From: Pterobdella sp. o SKG-2022
Taxonomy: Eukaryota; Annelida; Clitellata; Hirudinida; Piscicolidae
Reading direction: 5' to 3'
Length of the DNA stretch: 64,000 nt
NCBI GenBank assembly: GCA_964035795.1
Contig: OZ038322.1
Coordinates: 15,175,447-15,239,446, forward strand
Below the pieces are notes generated by a model. It was not told the DNA's origin. It did not search any database and saw only the letters and a program-made list of their open reading frames with translations. Below are positions 12,791-27,096 of the stretch, in pieces. Each line of letters opens with the position of its first letter. The stretch's first letter is position 1. A program made the position numbers and the translations under genes.

Positions 12791-15700
12791 GAAGCTGCAG
12801 TCTGCACGAGGAGAGACTGATCCACGACATCTTTCATGACAGGTCCCAGCTTCACTTATATCTCAATTATTCTTTTAAAAGTCTTCAAACAAGTATCAAA
12901 GTGTTGAGTAGACATCAGGACTTGAACCGAATTTAGGATTTCTCTATGGGAGATTTACTTTTAAAAAATTCAAAACGTTCAAGCCATGCTTTTCAGGACG
13001 CATGATCGTTTTTTGCGGCTCAGAGAAGATCCGGGTGTTTTTTATTGTGTCCGGGATACTCAATCTTTGAAAATCGATGACGTCAGATGATGTAGGTTGT
13101 GACGTCATCTAAGTCTCGTCCCAGGGGAATATGCCATGAAATTAATTTTTGACCAAGGAAGTGTTTATGCGAGTTTTTTATTTTTCAGTTTAGCGTGAAA
13201 TAATAGAAAGATTTGAATTTTTTTAAATTTATGTCATTTCCAACCGAAACTTTAAAAAAAAGCCTTGTTCGCAATGATAAAACTCATGTTTAAGATTGCA
13301 AACATCCTTAGAAGCACGTTAAACATGGCTTGAAGCCCATGGTGTTAAGAATAAAAACACATAATGTTAGAGCTAGAAATACATGATTTTAACACAAGCC
13401 AAAATGGTGTTAACCATAGAAACCTACTTTTACTGCAGAGCCTACCAGAAACTAGCGAGGCCAGCTGGAAACGAGAGTGAAGCTGTTGTCGTGCAGTTTG
13501 GCTTGACCCTGATGCAGATCATCAAAGTGGTGAGGGTTGATGCTGTCTTTGTATCTTTGTTGTGTTCATGTGTTTCTTATGCTTTTGAATTGGTGTCTTA
13601 TTGTGCTTATATATCGTTTATGGATCTATAACACATCTGTTGACTTAATATTGATGAGGATTCTTTGAAATCTTAATTGAAGAAAACATAGAATTCTATA
13701 AATAAATGCATTATTTCGATAATTTTTATTTAATAAATTAAAGTACTAATTATCTAAAATAAAATTTAGTTTATCAGCATTTTTAAACAATATTACCACT
13801 TGCAGGATGAAAAGAATGAGTTTCTACACACAAACATGTGGCTTAACTATGTTAGAAATAACTCCCATTTGAGATTAATAATGAATATATCTTCACAAAA
13901 GTAAATAACGATTTATAAATGAAATGCATTTTCAACACATTTTTATAAGTTCCAATACACCAACACATTCTATTTGCTTTTTATAAGCTAATCAACATAC
14001 TATCCAAGTCCATGAAATTAAATCCAGGCTAAAAAATCTAAGCCTATTAGTCGAACAATCACATAAGTTCAATCATATACAAAACCAACCAAGGGCTGGC
14101 ATGACTACAAGCTGGGCTGGAACACGTCTGAGTATGGAGACATAGAGAAGATCCAACTATCTCCCAGCATCATATGGACCCCTGATATTCTGCTCTATAA
14201 CAGGTGAAGAGAGTTTCAGGTTGTTTGTTTGAAGTTGCATGGAAAATTTGCAAAAATAATGTTAAAAACTTCTCTCAGCCTTTTCTAGTAAAAACTTCAA
14301 ACCTTCTTTACACCATTCTTTAACCACACCTTGTATTAACCTCTCTTCTAACTTCTAATTCAAACCTTCCCTCTTCAACTCCAGTGCTGATGAAAAGATT
14401 GACAGCAAGTACCACACGAATATTGTAGTGAGGCATGATGGCAAGTGTGAGTGGATTCCCCTGGGTCTCTTCATTAGGTTAGGGAGGTTTTGGAAGTTTT
14501 CCGTAATTGTGGTGTGGTGAAGATTTTTTGATTGAAAAAATATTGGAACTTATTTTGCTTAATTAATATTAACTTTTCAATATAATAAATTTGAGTGTTT
14601 GATCTATCCAAATATTCAAAAGATTTAGTTGATGATTTTAAAGTTAACAAAAACATTTAACTCAGAGCGCTTTGATGCGTGTTTTCATCTTTAGAAACAT
14701 TATAAAATTTTAAATATATATACGTTTAAATGAACGCCCACAATAAATTAAAAAAATCGTTTATTTGTGCCAAATTATCAATGATTTCAGACAAAAGCTT
14801 TTCAACTAAGACTTTAAAAGTCTCAAAACAAACTATACATAAGCTAAAACACATAAACACCTTTCTCCAGCTACTGCCCGATCGACATAAAGTGGTTCCC
14901 CTTTGACGACCAGTTCTGCAAGATGAAATTTGGGTCATGGTCCTACGACGAAGACCGTCTCAACATGACAGTCAGCATGGAGCAGATAGACTTGTCACCC
15001 TATCAGCCCTCTGGAGAGTGGGACTTGCTTGGTGGGCCTTTCTTATTAGTAGTTGTTTTGGTTTTTAAGGAAGTTTATATTGTAACTTACCGGCTTGAAA
15101 TTTTCGTGTATTATTATTGTTTTTCTCTAAAGTTGTTTGCGCAGCATACAAAAAACATTAGAACATATACATTGCTATGAATAGAGGTTACTAAATCCAA
15201 CGATAGTTTTTCAAATCATAAAGCTTTTAGTAAGTGCACATTACCAAGTGAATTATACACGGTAATAATGATTACTAATGGTGATAACAACAATGGTTAT
15301 TAGTAGTGACAAATGGCCCACAGAGGCTCCAGCGAAGAGGAACATCATCAAGTACACCTGTTGTCCTGAGAGGTTTATTGACATCACTTTCACTATCCAC
15401 ATTCGCAGAAGGACTCTCTACTATGGTCGGTGGCTCTTTAGGGTTATAGGTCTTTTATCGGAGATCTTGTGTTGAAATTTAATGAGGATGTTATTAATAA
15501 AAAAGTTGAATGTGTTTTTAGCAATGATTTTTTAGTTGACTAGAATATCAAAATTCTTAAATAAACTTCATAAAAAATTTTTTAATTTCCACCAGTTTTT
15601 AACCTATTAAACCTCTATATAAACTCTGTGTTATATTATTTTATTTACTCAGCTTCATGGTTTAAAAAACTATACTTGATACTAGTTATAAGGCAACACC

Positions 15701-18700
15701 CTGCATCACCGCAGGCTTCAATCTCATCATTCCTTGTGCCCTCATCAGCATGCTCACACTGCTCACTTTTGTGCTGCCTCCTGATGAGGGAGAGAAGATC
15801 GGATTAGGTGCAGCTAATTACTGTTTGTTTAACGCCACGCATTTAAGGCACTACTGGAGTTTTTGTTGATATGTTGTTTTGTAGGGTAACGATGTCAGCA
15901 AAGTAGCTGTTTGAGTGCACTCATCGTCTATCATCCTTATTCCATACTACATCTGATAGTTTATCTATCATTCTTACTACACACTGCATGATGTGGTGGT
16001 GATGATGAGGATGGTGATGATGATGAGGATGATGATGAGGATGATGATGAAGATGATGATGAGGTCACATGAACTTATGCAAACCCCCTTTGACAGGAAT
16101 TACAATTCTTTTATCATTGAGTGTCTTTCAACTTATTGTGGCTGACATGGTGCCTGCAACGTCCTTGGCGGTGCCTCTCGTGGGTGCGTTCGATTAGTGC
16201 TTTTATGAAGTGCATTTGTATAGCGCTAAAAAGAGCTGAGAAAGCAAATGAAGTGCTAAAAATGTTAATCAGTTTGGGATGATGATAATAACTTTGAGTG
16301 AAACAATAAAAAACGATAGAAACTTGCAAAAAGTAATTTTATTTTAACATGTATGATTATAGTTTAATAAACTTGAAATTAATAATTAATCTCAAAGCAA
16401 ACAAATAAAAACAAACACACAACCCTTCTCAGGTGTGTATTTTGTGTGCGTGATGATAATGTGTTCGATGTCGGTGATAATGACAGTCATCGTCTTGAAC
16501 TTCCACCACAGATCTCCGGATATGTATGAAATGCCACAATGGGTAGGTGTTGTATTGTGGTGCTAATAATGCAGTATAAGATTATGTTACCTTAAAAGGT
16601 GACTGAACGCAATAAGAATACAATGCTATATTACAATAAATTTTTTAAAAACACGTTTATGTATTTTTTCTATTCAGATTTGTTTGATTTTTTGTTCTTT
16701 TAAATGGGAATACTTTAGATACATTTATTGTTCAGTTGAAGCTAAAATTTCCGATATGTTCCATTTTATCATAATTCCTTAGATTACCTGATGAAGCAAT
16801 AAATTTATATAAACTTTATTCATTATAAATAATAAAAAAATCGAGAAAATGACAATACATTACATTACAACATAACCATGAAAGAAAAAAAATACATTAC
16901 AATGAAAGGCAATGAAATGCAATAACGAGTATTCATCAAATGTCGTCCCATGAGATTTTTAATCATAACTTTCTCAATACAGCCTTTCATTTGAACATAA
17001 AGCTTTTTGCAGCTAAGTTGAAAATTTATAGTATTATATATTATATAGTATTTTCAAACTCGAGAAACAATAGTTAGTTAATTAGTAAGGTCAAAGAACA
17101 CAAAATATCTATTAAAAAAGACACAAAGCTTTTCGTAGGCAAGCTTACATTATCAAGTGATAATTATCATTTTGATGTAGTTTGTACTTGTTGACCTTAC
17201 TATTTGATTCATTAGTTAGTTACCGCTTAAAACCAGAAGCGCTTACAAAAGTGATCAAACTTTTTCAATTTTTGAGTTTCACAAGATGCAGCATCATAAA
17301 GAGAGGGACCAAGACGACAGTTCATCGAGTTTGCTATCTCCAATCTCACAAACATCTTTCTTGAGCTTTTATTCTGCGTTTGTTTACTATAGTTTTGTGA
17401 AGATTTTACTGGTTTTACTGCTTCTATGCTTTTTATCAATTAAGTTTTTGAACATAATCTGTTCAGTGAAAATATGTGAACTAAACAAGAAAAATTCAAT
17501 TTTAAACTGTCAAAAAATAATTTTTTATTTAAAGTGCAGTTATAACATAAACACAAAATATTTTGTGATATTAAAAGTGAATATTTGGATTGCAAATCTT
17601 CTAAAATCATTGAAAGGCATTAAAACCTTCATAAACAAACAACAATGTTTGGTTTGAGATTTAAAAAAATCATTTCCATCTATACAACACGTTTATAATA
17701 CTCAAAACAATCAATTTTCAACACAATTTTCCTAATGGGTTGAATCAATTATTTGAACTTCAATTTATTTATAAATTAAATTGAAGCAAGAAAAAAGGTT
17801 CCAACCACGCTCACATGAAAAATTTGTAGGCCCTTATTTTATTCTATATAATCCAAGAGAGGAAATTTCTCTCATTTTTTATTCAAGAAATAATTTGAAA
17901 AACTCAACAGAATTAGATATATCAATCTATGTTCGAAAATTTTTATCGATGTATTATTGTTTTTGAGAATATTTTGAGTTTAAAAAAATATTTTTTCAAT
18001 TTTCATCAAAATTTGGAATAATATCAAATATGATAAAAAAAACCATTATCTAAATTGTTCTATTTTAGTTTAAAAGCTCGAAAATATTTTGCTGTTTTTT
18101 AGAAAATATTCTCAATATTTTATTTGTTTCAAAACTTTTAAATCATACTTTTTCAAAAAACACAGTATTGTGAATTTTAAAATCTCAGTTTTCTATTTCC
18201 ATCTTCGAGAATGTTCCAAATTTATTGGCATATAAAGCCTGGGAGTGACCGCGCATGCGACGAACTTCAAGTTAACGCATTCGCATGCTATGCAGCTCAT
18301 TTTGTATTTAAAATTCTGGAATAAATTTTATTCAATAACATAAATTAACTCAACATAATAATCTCATGTTTAATTATTTAAACTAAACTCAACAAAGTTA
18401 ACTAGTTTTATTTAATTTAATTTATTTCACCTCATCTCAACTCCTTCTAACTGGATAGTGAAGCATGCACGAGATGGATGGCTAGTCATATGGATTATCT
18501 GCAGAAGCATTTTTAGTTTTTGTCGTTCAAGAGTTCTTATTTTTTTTCTATGACATTGTAGAATATTTCATTTTGTTGAAACAAAATGTGTTTTATGATA
18601 TGAAAGAATTCCAAATTTTTAGATGCTAAAAATTTTTAAGAAAAAATTTTGAAAAATAATTTTTGACATACTTGTGCAAAATTTTAAGATGAAAAATGTG

Positions 18701-20149
18701 CTGATAGCAATAAAAAACATAACTTTTTCGATAAAGAAAATTACAAATATATATAACTTAAATAAATTCATTCAAAACAAGCTTCATCACTGCAACATGC
18801 CCATCAAAACTATAACCTTCCTTAGCTTTAAAGCTTCATCCATCATACAACCAATATGACGTACACACTTTTCTAAAAAATATTTTTAAAAATTTTCAAC
18901 CGAGACTTTCAAAACTTTTGAGATCTATCAATAAATCTTTTTAACGGTATCTGGACAGGTGCGTACCCTGATATGCGAGTGGCTGGCGTGGAGTCTCCAC
19001 ATGTCGAGACCAGGAAGGAGTTTGTCCCGCAAGATTCTGCTGAGAAAGGCTCGACTGAGGGAGTTAGAAGCGAGAACTCCCCCTTCACTGAGCCTCATCT
19101 CAAACGTCAAAGACCTCGACAACCACATTCCACTTTCGCAAAACTTTTCTTCTGTTCAGGCGAACCACCACAACGACCCCAGTAGCACCACCCACTTCAA
19201 CCACAACGACCACCCAATCTTTACAGATTTCAGATCACCTTCAATGGAAGCTGAATCTATCAGCTCCTCACATAATATCTCTTCCCTCTGTGTACACCCA
19301 GATCTCACCATCGGCAACTTCAAGAACATGCCTCCCAACCCGATGATAACACCCAATCCCCTCATACTTCCTAATCCTGTATTTCCAACCAACACATGTC
19401 AGGGTCATTCACACCACCACCACCACTACAATCACCACTACAATCATCCCTCCTACTCCTCTAACCGCAATGAACTTCTAGCCATTCTGAACGAACTTCG
19501 ATTTATGACAAAAAGAATGAAGGTGCGTAGCGGAACAGATCTCAACTTTTTTCTTTTAGTTTTACATAAAGAAACAACTGATAGTTACATGAAAAAAATG
19601 ATCGTTTGAAATCATATGAGAAAAAGAAGTATTTTTTAGATTTTCATAATATAGCATCAAAATGTCTAAGATCTAATATAGATTTTATGTATAATTAAGT
19701 ACAATAAGCTTCATTTTTTTATTTCGCAACCTTAATCGCAATTTAATTACATTAAAAAATGTCAAATCTATAACCCATACTTGAACCCTTCAACTGCAAC
19801 ATAATCATAGAAATCCCAAAATAATTTTGATGAAACATAGTTAACCATTACATTAGAATATAATTTCAAAAGCAAATAAAAAAAAATTAAAAACACAGCC
19901 CTAAACCTAAAACCGCAGGAAGACTCAGACAAATCAGATGAGACCAATGATTGGAAGTTCGCAGCTATGGTAATCGACAGACTGTGCTTCTGGATCTTTT
20001 CCACCTACCTGGTCATCACCACAATGGTCCTCTTCATCCAGCCCCAATTTAAATATGTTAACCCTAACTCGGTGAGTTACCAAGTTTTTTCATTTATTGT
20101 ATTGTTTTTTCTAACAATAATTCTTTTATTATGCGAAAAGACGAGGTAG
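12791..20149 (+). CDS. Nicotinic acetylcholine receptor alpha-type subunit (5' partial)
   Basis: Ligand-gated cation channel subunit of the Cys-loop family, in the plasma membrane. Exons: 12791-12842, 13439-13529, 13806-13850, 14094-14203, 14385-14477, 14871-15031, 15324-15425, 15715-15807, 16097-16183, 16433-16542, 18959-19522, 19919-20071; phases agree at every join. In order: the N-terminal helix ([13 protein letters not shown]), WTPDILLYN, the Cys-loop (C, 13 residues, C, containing WFPFDDQF), loop B GSWSYD, and loop C with vicinal cysteines (YTCCPE) that make it alpha type. Then M1 and M2 with GEK at the -1' site, meaning cation-selective, then M3, a long M3-M4 loop with a histidine-rich run, and M4. 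The signal-peptide exon was not found. After M4 a strong donor (GTGAGT at 20072) competes with read-through to a TAG at 20147-20149; a spliced tail could begin at 20293. Loop C has Phe where most alpha subunits have a second Tyr. The alpha7/insect-alpha group is likely; the exact orthologue is unknown. Confidence 0.93.
12919..12929 (-). repeat. tRNA-like B box (possible SINE remnant)
   Basis: On the minus strand the sequence GGTTCAAGTCC fits the polymerase III B-box consensus. It lies in the second intron recognised in the receptor gene. No good A box or acceptor stem was seen, so it is at most a tRNA-derived fragment. Confidence 0.25.
13078..13107. promoter_or_regulatory. Paired CRE palindromes (CREB/ATF sites)
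   Basis: TGACGTCA occurs at 13078-13085 and again at 13100-13107, 22 bp apart start to start, about two helical turns. Both are perfect palindromes and lie in the intron between the receptor exons at 12791 and 13439. CREB/ATF-family bZIP proteins bind this octamer; activity here is inferred. Confidence 0.5.
15989..16064. repeat. Imperfect (GAT)n repeat in a receptor intron
   Basis: About 75 bp of GATGAT with GAG, GTG and AAG variants, in the intron between the receptor exons at 15715 and 16097. It ends about 32 bp before the acceptor. Confidence 0.8.
16543..18958 (+). other. Largest recognised intron of the receptor gene
   Basis: A 2.4-kb intron separating the M3 exon from the M3-M4 loop exon. 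It has donor GTAGGT and acceptor GGACAG. No further exon was recognised. It contains the short GC-richer island at 18231-18300 listed separately. Confidence 0.7.
18231..18261. promoter_or_regulatory. TATA-like box followed by an NRF1-like palindrome
   Basis: TATAAA at 18231-18236 is followed by CGCGCATGCGAC at 18250-18261, which matches 10 of 12 positions of the NRF1 consensus (YGCGCAYGCGCR). It is a small GC-rich island in the AT-rich large receptor intron. It could be an internal promoter or enhancer; there is no transcript evidence. Confidence 0.25.
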
Positions 20150-21177
20150 TATTATAATTTCAAAATAGCTTTAATTATTTTATTGATATTTAACTTTAGT
20201 AAATTAAAATTTAATTATCATGTATAATGTGTTATAAAATTCCACGACATCAAAACCTCAAAAGACTGTGAACACTGGATGATTGTTGTCAGCGGTGATG
20301 AAGTTCAAACTGAACGACACTTCTTTGCACCCATGTTCAATATCACTAGCTTTTTACAAAGCATTTCCAACTAAATGTTTCGAAAGTGTAGAAGTTTTCG
20401 AGAAAGCTGATTTTTAACTTTGAAAATTCGTGTTTCAAATTTAGTTTGTGAAAGTCCACTGGTGTAAAAAATAATATTGATATTCATTGAAAAATTTTGA
20501 GTTGTTTTTGATCAAAATTTCACTTTTATTTGTTAGGATCATTGATGCCTGCTTACTGATATTTTCAAAGAAAGCTTTAAAAATAACTTTTTACAATTCC
20601 ACTAGTCGGGTTTATATGAATATTTTTTAAATTAAAAATTAACTAGTAAATGGTCTTATAAAAATTTTAAACTGAAAATAGTCTTCATGTACAACATTTG
20701 ATATAGCTTTCAAAAGAATACAAAGTTTCCAACCAAGTATGACGTCCAACTTTTGAAAGTCCAAAAATTTGAACAATCTACTCTTAAAAATTCAAGGTTT
20801 CTGCGAGATATGTGAAGCTATGGGAACCAAAAAACTTTGAAATTTTGAGATCGTAACAATGTCAGAGCCATGAATGCTCGAATGCAAATATTGAATGAAA
20901 AAGATCAAAATGACAATTTAAATATAATATTTCAGTTTCTTATCGAATTATCATTTGGAAGACTTTTTGGTTAGAAAAATAATTTAGCAACTTTGTGAAT
21001 ACTATTGCTACAAGTGAACTAACTCAACACACACTTAATATCAAAGAATATTTTATAATATAATGAAGTAATAGAAACAAAACCTTCAAAATAAAAAAAA
21101 TACCGCATAAAAAACCTAAGTAATTTCGAAAGTGTAAAGATAAACGTGCTAAAAAAATGATAAGAGGGCAGAGGTCT
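20150..21177. other. Intergenic space between receptor and DNAJB9-like gene
   Basis: About 1 kb between the tail-to-tail receptor and DnaJ genes. It probably contains both 3' untranslated regions. A possible tiny last receptor exon (Arg then stop after the AG at 20291-20292) is the only coding signal seen. Confidence 0.5.
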
Positions 21178-24115
21178 TCAGTGATTGGTATGTGAACACA
21201 CTGTTTGTTTAGAGACTGTGTTGCCCCGCCTGATGGTCGTTGTAGTGCATCCACCTCCCCCTGTGTGATTAGTTGAGGGATGGATGGGTAGACAAACAGA
21301 TGAATGATGGGTAGATAGACAGATAAATGGATGGGTAGATAGAGAGATGAATGTATGGGTAGGTGAATAATTTTGTACCAAGATATTTTTACTAACAACA
21401 ACGATTATTATCACAAACATAAAATCAATAATAACGATATATGTGGAAAATAGCAAAAATCTGAATATATTAATAATAATCCATGCCACATGCGTTGAAA
21501 TTAATCCATTCCCTATCCTTTAATAATAATTCCACCTAAATGATGACGCTGCTGACACCATGTGCTGGCTACAAGGTTAGGCAACATCCAACTTAGGGTC
21601 TATAGTTAAAAACTGCTTTTCTGTTACAACCTGGATAAAAGTAGATTCCGGTTGCAGGTATCGTTGTCATTTAGCTTGGCGCATAATCTCAATAAACAAA
21701 AACAAGGCCAACTGCACAAATGTGAAAACGGGGGACCTTGAAATCTAATAAATTTCAAGTTTTATAGACCGGCAATCAATAAAAATGAGTCTTAACTAAA
21801 TGAGAAACATTTTTAAAACCAGAATTTCAACTCTTTTTTGTTGGAAGGAGAAAGGATTACCCAACCACAGACTCAAATGCTGAGAAGGAGGGGGGTGTGA
21901 TGTGGGATGAATCAAGGTAATAATTGTAATGGTGATTTATAAACCGTTAAGTGCACAACCTTCATCAGCCAATCTGCCTTTAATATGCAGTCAAAAAAAA
22001 CATAGGTCGAAATAAAATTGATTTCCAATAAAACTGCGCTCAAAGGTTATAGAATGTGTAAGAGTTTTTTATAAAAGGAAAGATTTTCTTGTTATAAACT
22101 ATTTCTCAAACAAAATTGAAAATGGTTAAAATAGATCAATAGAATACTGTACTTGAATAATTTGAATAAAAATATATTATTGATTTTAACAATAAGAGTG
22201 TTTACTCGTTGTTTTGATTAGAATAGCATTTGCATGAGGAATGAGCATCAATAACAATAATTACAACATAACAAAACTTTACCGGCATAAAAACATAACA
22301 ATATATCAATTTTAAAAAATAAATAAATAAAAACAATAATTAAAATCTCGAATAAAGACAGCCCCCAAACTAAATGATGTTGGTCTTATCCTACCTTGCA
22401 CATCATGCGGCTCGAAGACATCACTGCCGGGGACTCCTTCTCCTCCGAAGAATGAATCTGCTGCAAATGACTCACCAAAGCCTCCAAACTCCCTGTGACA
22501 AAAATGCATTTTTTGCAGGTGGGTGTTGATGGGTAGGCATGGGTGAATGAGTATGTAGGTAGGTATATAAGAAATTATTAGAGATAAATAAGGGGGAAAA
22601 GATAAATAGGTGGGTAAGTAATAACATATTTTAAAATAATGTAATATATAAATAATGATTATAAATCCAATAATGATAATGATAATAAAAAAATTTTGAT
22701 AAAATGATGATACCTCATGAAGAAATCTTCATCTTCCTCAAAACCATCAAAAATGTTATCAAAAAACCCTTCAGGAAAATGACTCCTGTGTGCCTGTGAT
22801 GATTATAATAATAATAATAAAAATATTATTAATATCTTATTGCTATTCATGTGACATGTCATCCTATCATTTTTATAGTCAGCATCTTTCCTTTTTCAAA
22901 AGGGTCACTGACTTTTTTACATTTGACCTTCTCAAAGGCATCTTCAAGCACCAACTCAATTCTACATAGTTTTTTATCAAGCCTTTCCTCTTTCTCTACT
23001 ACCTTGAACCACAGACCTCCATGCCTGTTTCACACAATTTTTATCCCTCTTTTTTAAAATGTGACTTGACCATAATAAAAACTATACCATGAAAACAAAT
23101 GAAATGAAAAAATTGTATAAAGACCAAAAAAATTGGAAAAATTATCATTAATAGTATTAGCACCATCATAAGAAATATATATGCTAATGTATAACTTGAA
23201 AATTTATTCTTTTTTCAGGCAAAAATTAGCACAAATGAGTTCTTAAAAAAGAAAGGTTCAAAAGGATTTAAAAAAAAAGGATTATCATTATTGATATAAA
23301 CTAAACTCCAACATTGAAATGTGCCTTAAAATGCTCCCTGTTGTGTCTCTGTTGGTGCATCCTGAAAGCCTCATCAAAGTCTGCAGTTGTTCAGTGTTGT
23401 TTGATTCTATCAAGTTAAAATCTATTTGATTCAATCATTTTATTAATGATATGAAATCTTGTTAATTTAAATTATTTTTAATAGTTTATTTGAGTTATTT
23501 CCATACTTTAATTCGCTGATTTGTGGAATATACTCAAAAAAAACTAGCTTAATAAAAAAATTTAATTTTTTATAGTTTATAAAATTTCATTCTTTTATAT
23601 TTGAAATTATAAACCAACACTAATATCATTATCACTAGTATTAATACTACTATTTGAATCATTTTTAGATTCAAACAAGTGTTTGAATTACTTTGGTAGA
23701 ACTCGTGATAATTGAAGTCTTGGTTCTGGTGGAAGTGGTGGTGCTGGTCACCTGCATTGTCATATTGAATCCTCTTTTCCTTGTCTATTAAGGTCTCATA
23801 TGCTGTGAGACACATGTAGAAGTTTTGAAGATGGTTTGAGTTTGAGTATTATATATTAAAAAATTATTCGTATTTTATTGTTGAATTAAAATTATGCAAT
23901 TTCTTACCTTCAGCTATTTTGACGAATTTTTTCTCGGCATCAGGGTCTTTATTCTTGTCAGGATGATATTTAACAGCTAATTTTCTAAAAGCACTTTTTA
24001 TTTCTTTGTCGGTAGCTCCTTTTGAAAGTCCTAACAAACTATAATAGTCTTCAGCCAAAACTATCAGCTTCACAACCATCAACCAAACAAAACCCAACTT
24101 TATTGAAAAATACAT
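21178..24115 (-). CDS. DNAJB9: ER-luminal DnaJ co-chaperone, DNAJB9/ERdj4-like
   Basis: J-domain co-chaperone that stimulates the Hsp70 BiP in the endoplasmic reticulum and helps handle misfolded proteins. Exons in reading order: 24115-23908, 23802-23692, 23380-23313, 22793-22714, 22492-22395, 21260-21178; all phases match and give 215 codons plus TGA. Residues 1-21 form a signal peptide or anchor ([20 protein letters not shown]). The J domain follows, with YHPDKN at 50-55, so the HPD tripeptide needed to activate Hsp70 is intact. A glycine/phenylalanine- and acid-rich middle ([12 protein letters not shown]) leads to a C-terminal block with [10 protein letters not shown], which resembles the end of vertebrate DNAJB9. 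The family is about 223 aa. It is divergent from TYMS and shares a 373-bp promoter with it; in vertebrates DNAJB9 is an XBP1 target of the unfolded protein response. Confidence 0.9.
21268..21364. repeat. Imperfect GATG/GATA tetranucleotide tract
   Basis: Degenerate tetranucleotide tract (GATGGATGGGTAGA-like) in the last intron of the DnaJ gene, directly beside the acceptor of its final exon. A related, more degenerate tract occurs at about 22507-22575, beside the acceptor of exon 5. Confidence 0.65.
21636..21735. repeat. Dispersed repeat, copy 1
   Basis: About 100 bp with recognisable similarity to 63235-63345: shared blocks include TAGATT, GCAGGTATC, ATCGTTGTCA and CTTGGCG in the same order. 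It lies in the last intron of the DnaJ gene. It is probably a decayed transposable element; the family is unknown. Confidence 0.5.
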
Positions 24116-24488
24116 GAGAAAAAAGTTTTGAAAACACTAGAATTAGGTCTTAAATAGAAAAAAACATGAGTATATACGAAGAAAGTTTTAAAAGAGCGAG
24201 TTTCGTATTTAAACGGGTATATCTCTGATTGGATATTGTCATCGCTACGGAGTAGTTTTTTTTCAAAATAAAAATTTTATGCATTTTAAAAATTTCAATT
24301 TTTGAATTTTTTTTTTCACAAAAAAAAATTGTTATACAATTTACGTTATTAAAGTTATTAAGTTTACTTTTAGTTATTCAATTCTGGCGCCAAAGGTAAG
24401 TAGAAGGACTAAATATTATAACATAACCTTACAGGAGTATTAATATATTTTTAATGAAAGATATTAAAACTTATCCATTAAATTAAAA
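24116..24488. promoter_or_regulatory. Compact divergent promoter of DNAJB9-like and TYMS genes
   Basis: The two start codons are 373 bp apart on opposite strands, so they probably share a promoter. At 24386-24394 GGCGCCAAA is the reverse complement of a perfect E2F-type site (TTTGGCGCC), fitting S-phase control of thymidylate synthase. At 24214-24232, read toward the DnaJ gene, CCAAT is followed by exactly nine bases and ACCCG. This is an ERSE-like layout (CCAAT-N9-CCACG), with 3 of 5 bases matching in the second half. Directly after the E2F site a consensus donor (GTAAGT at 24396) and an acceptor (TTACAG ending 24434) could bound a 39-nt 5' UTR intron. Confidence 0.5.

Positions 24489-27096
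<2,608 letters not shown>

Noticed and set aside
12986..13032. Possible receptor exon between TTTTCAG and GGGTGTTT
   Set aside because: The phase does not fit the next exon, and the real N-terminal helix exon was found at 12791-12842 with matching phase.
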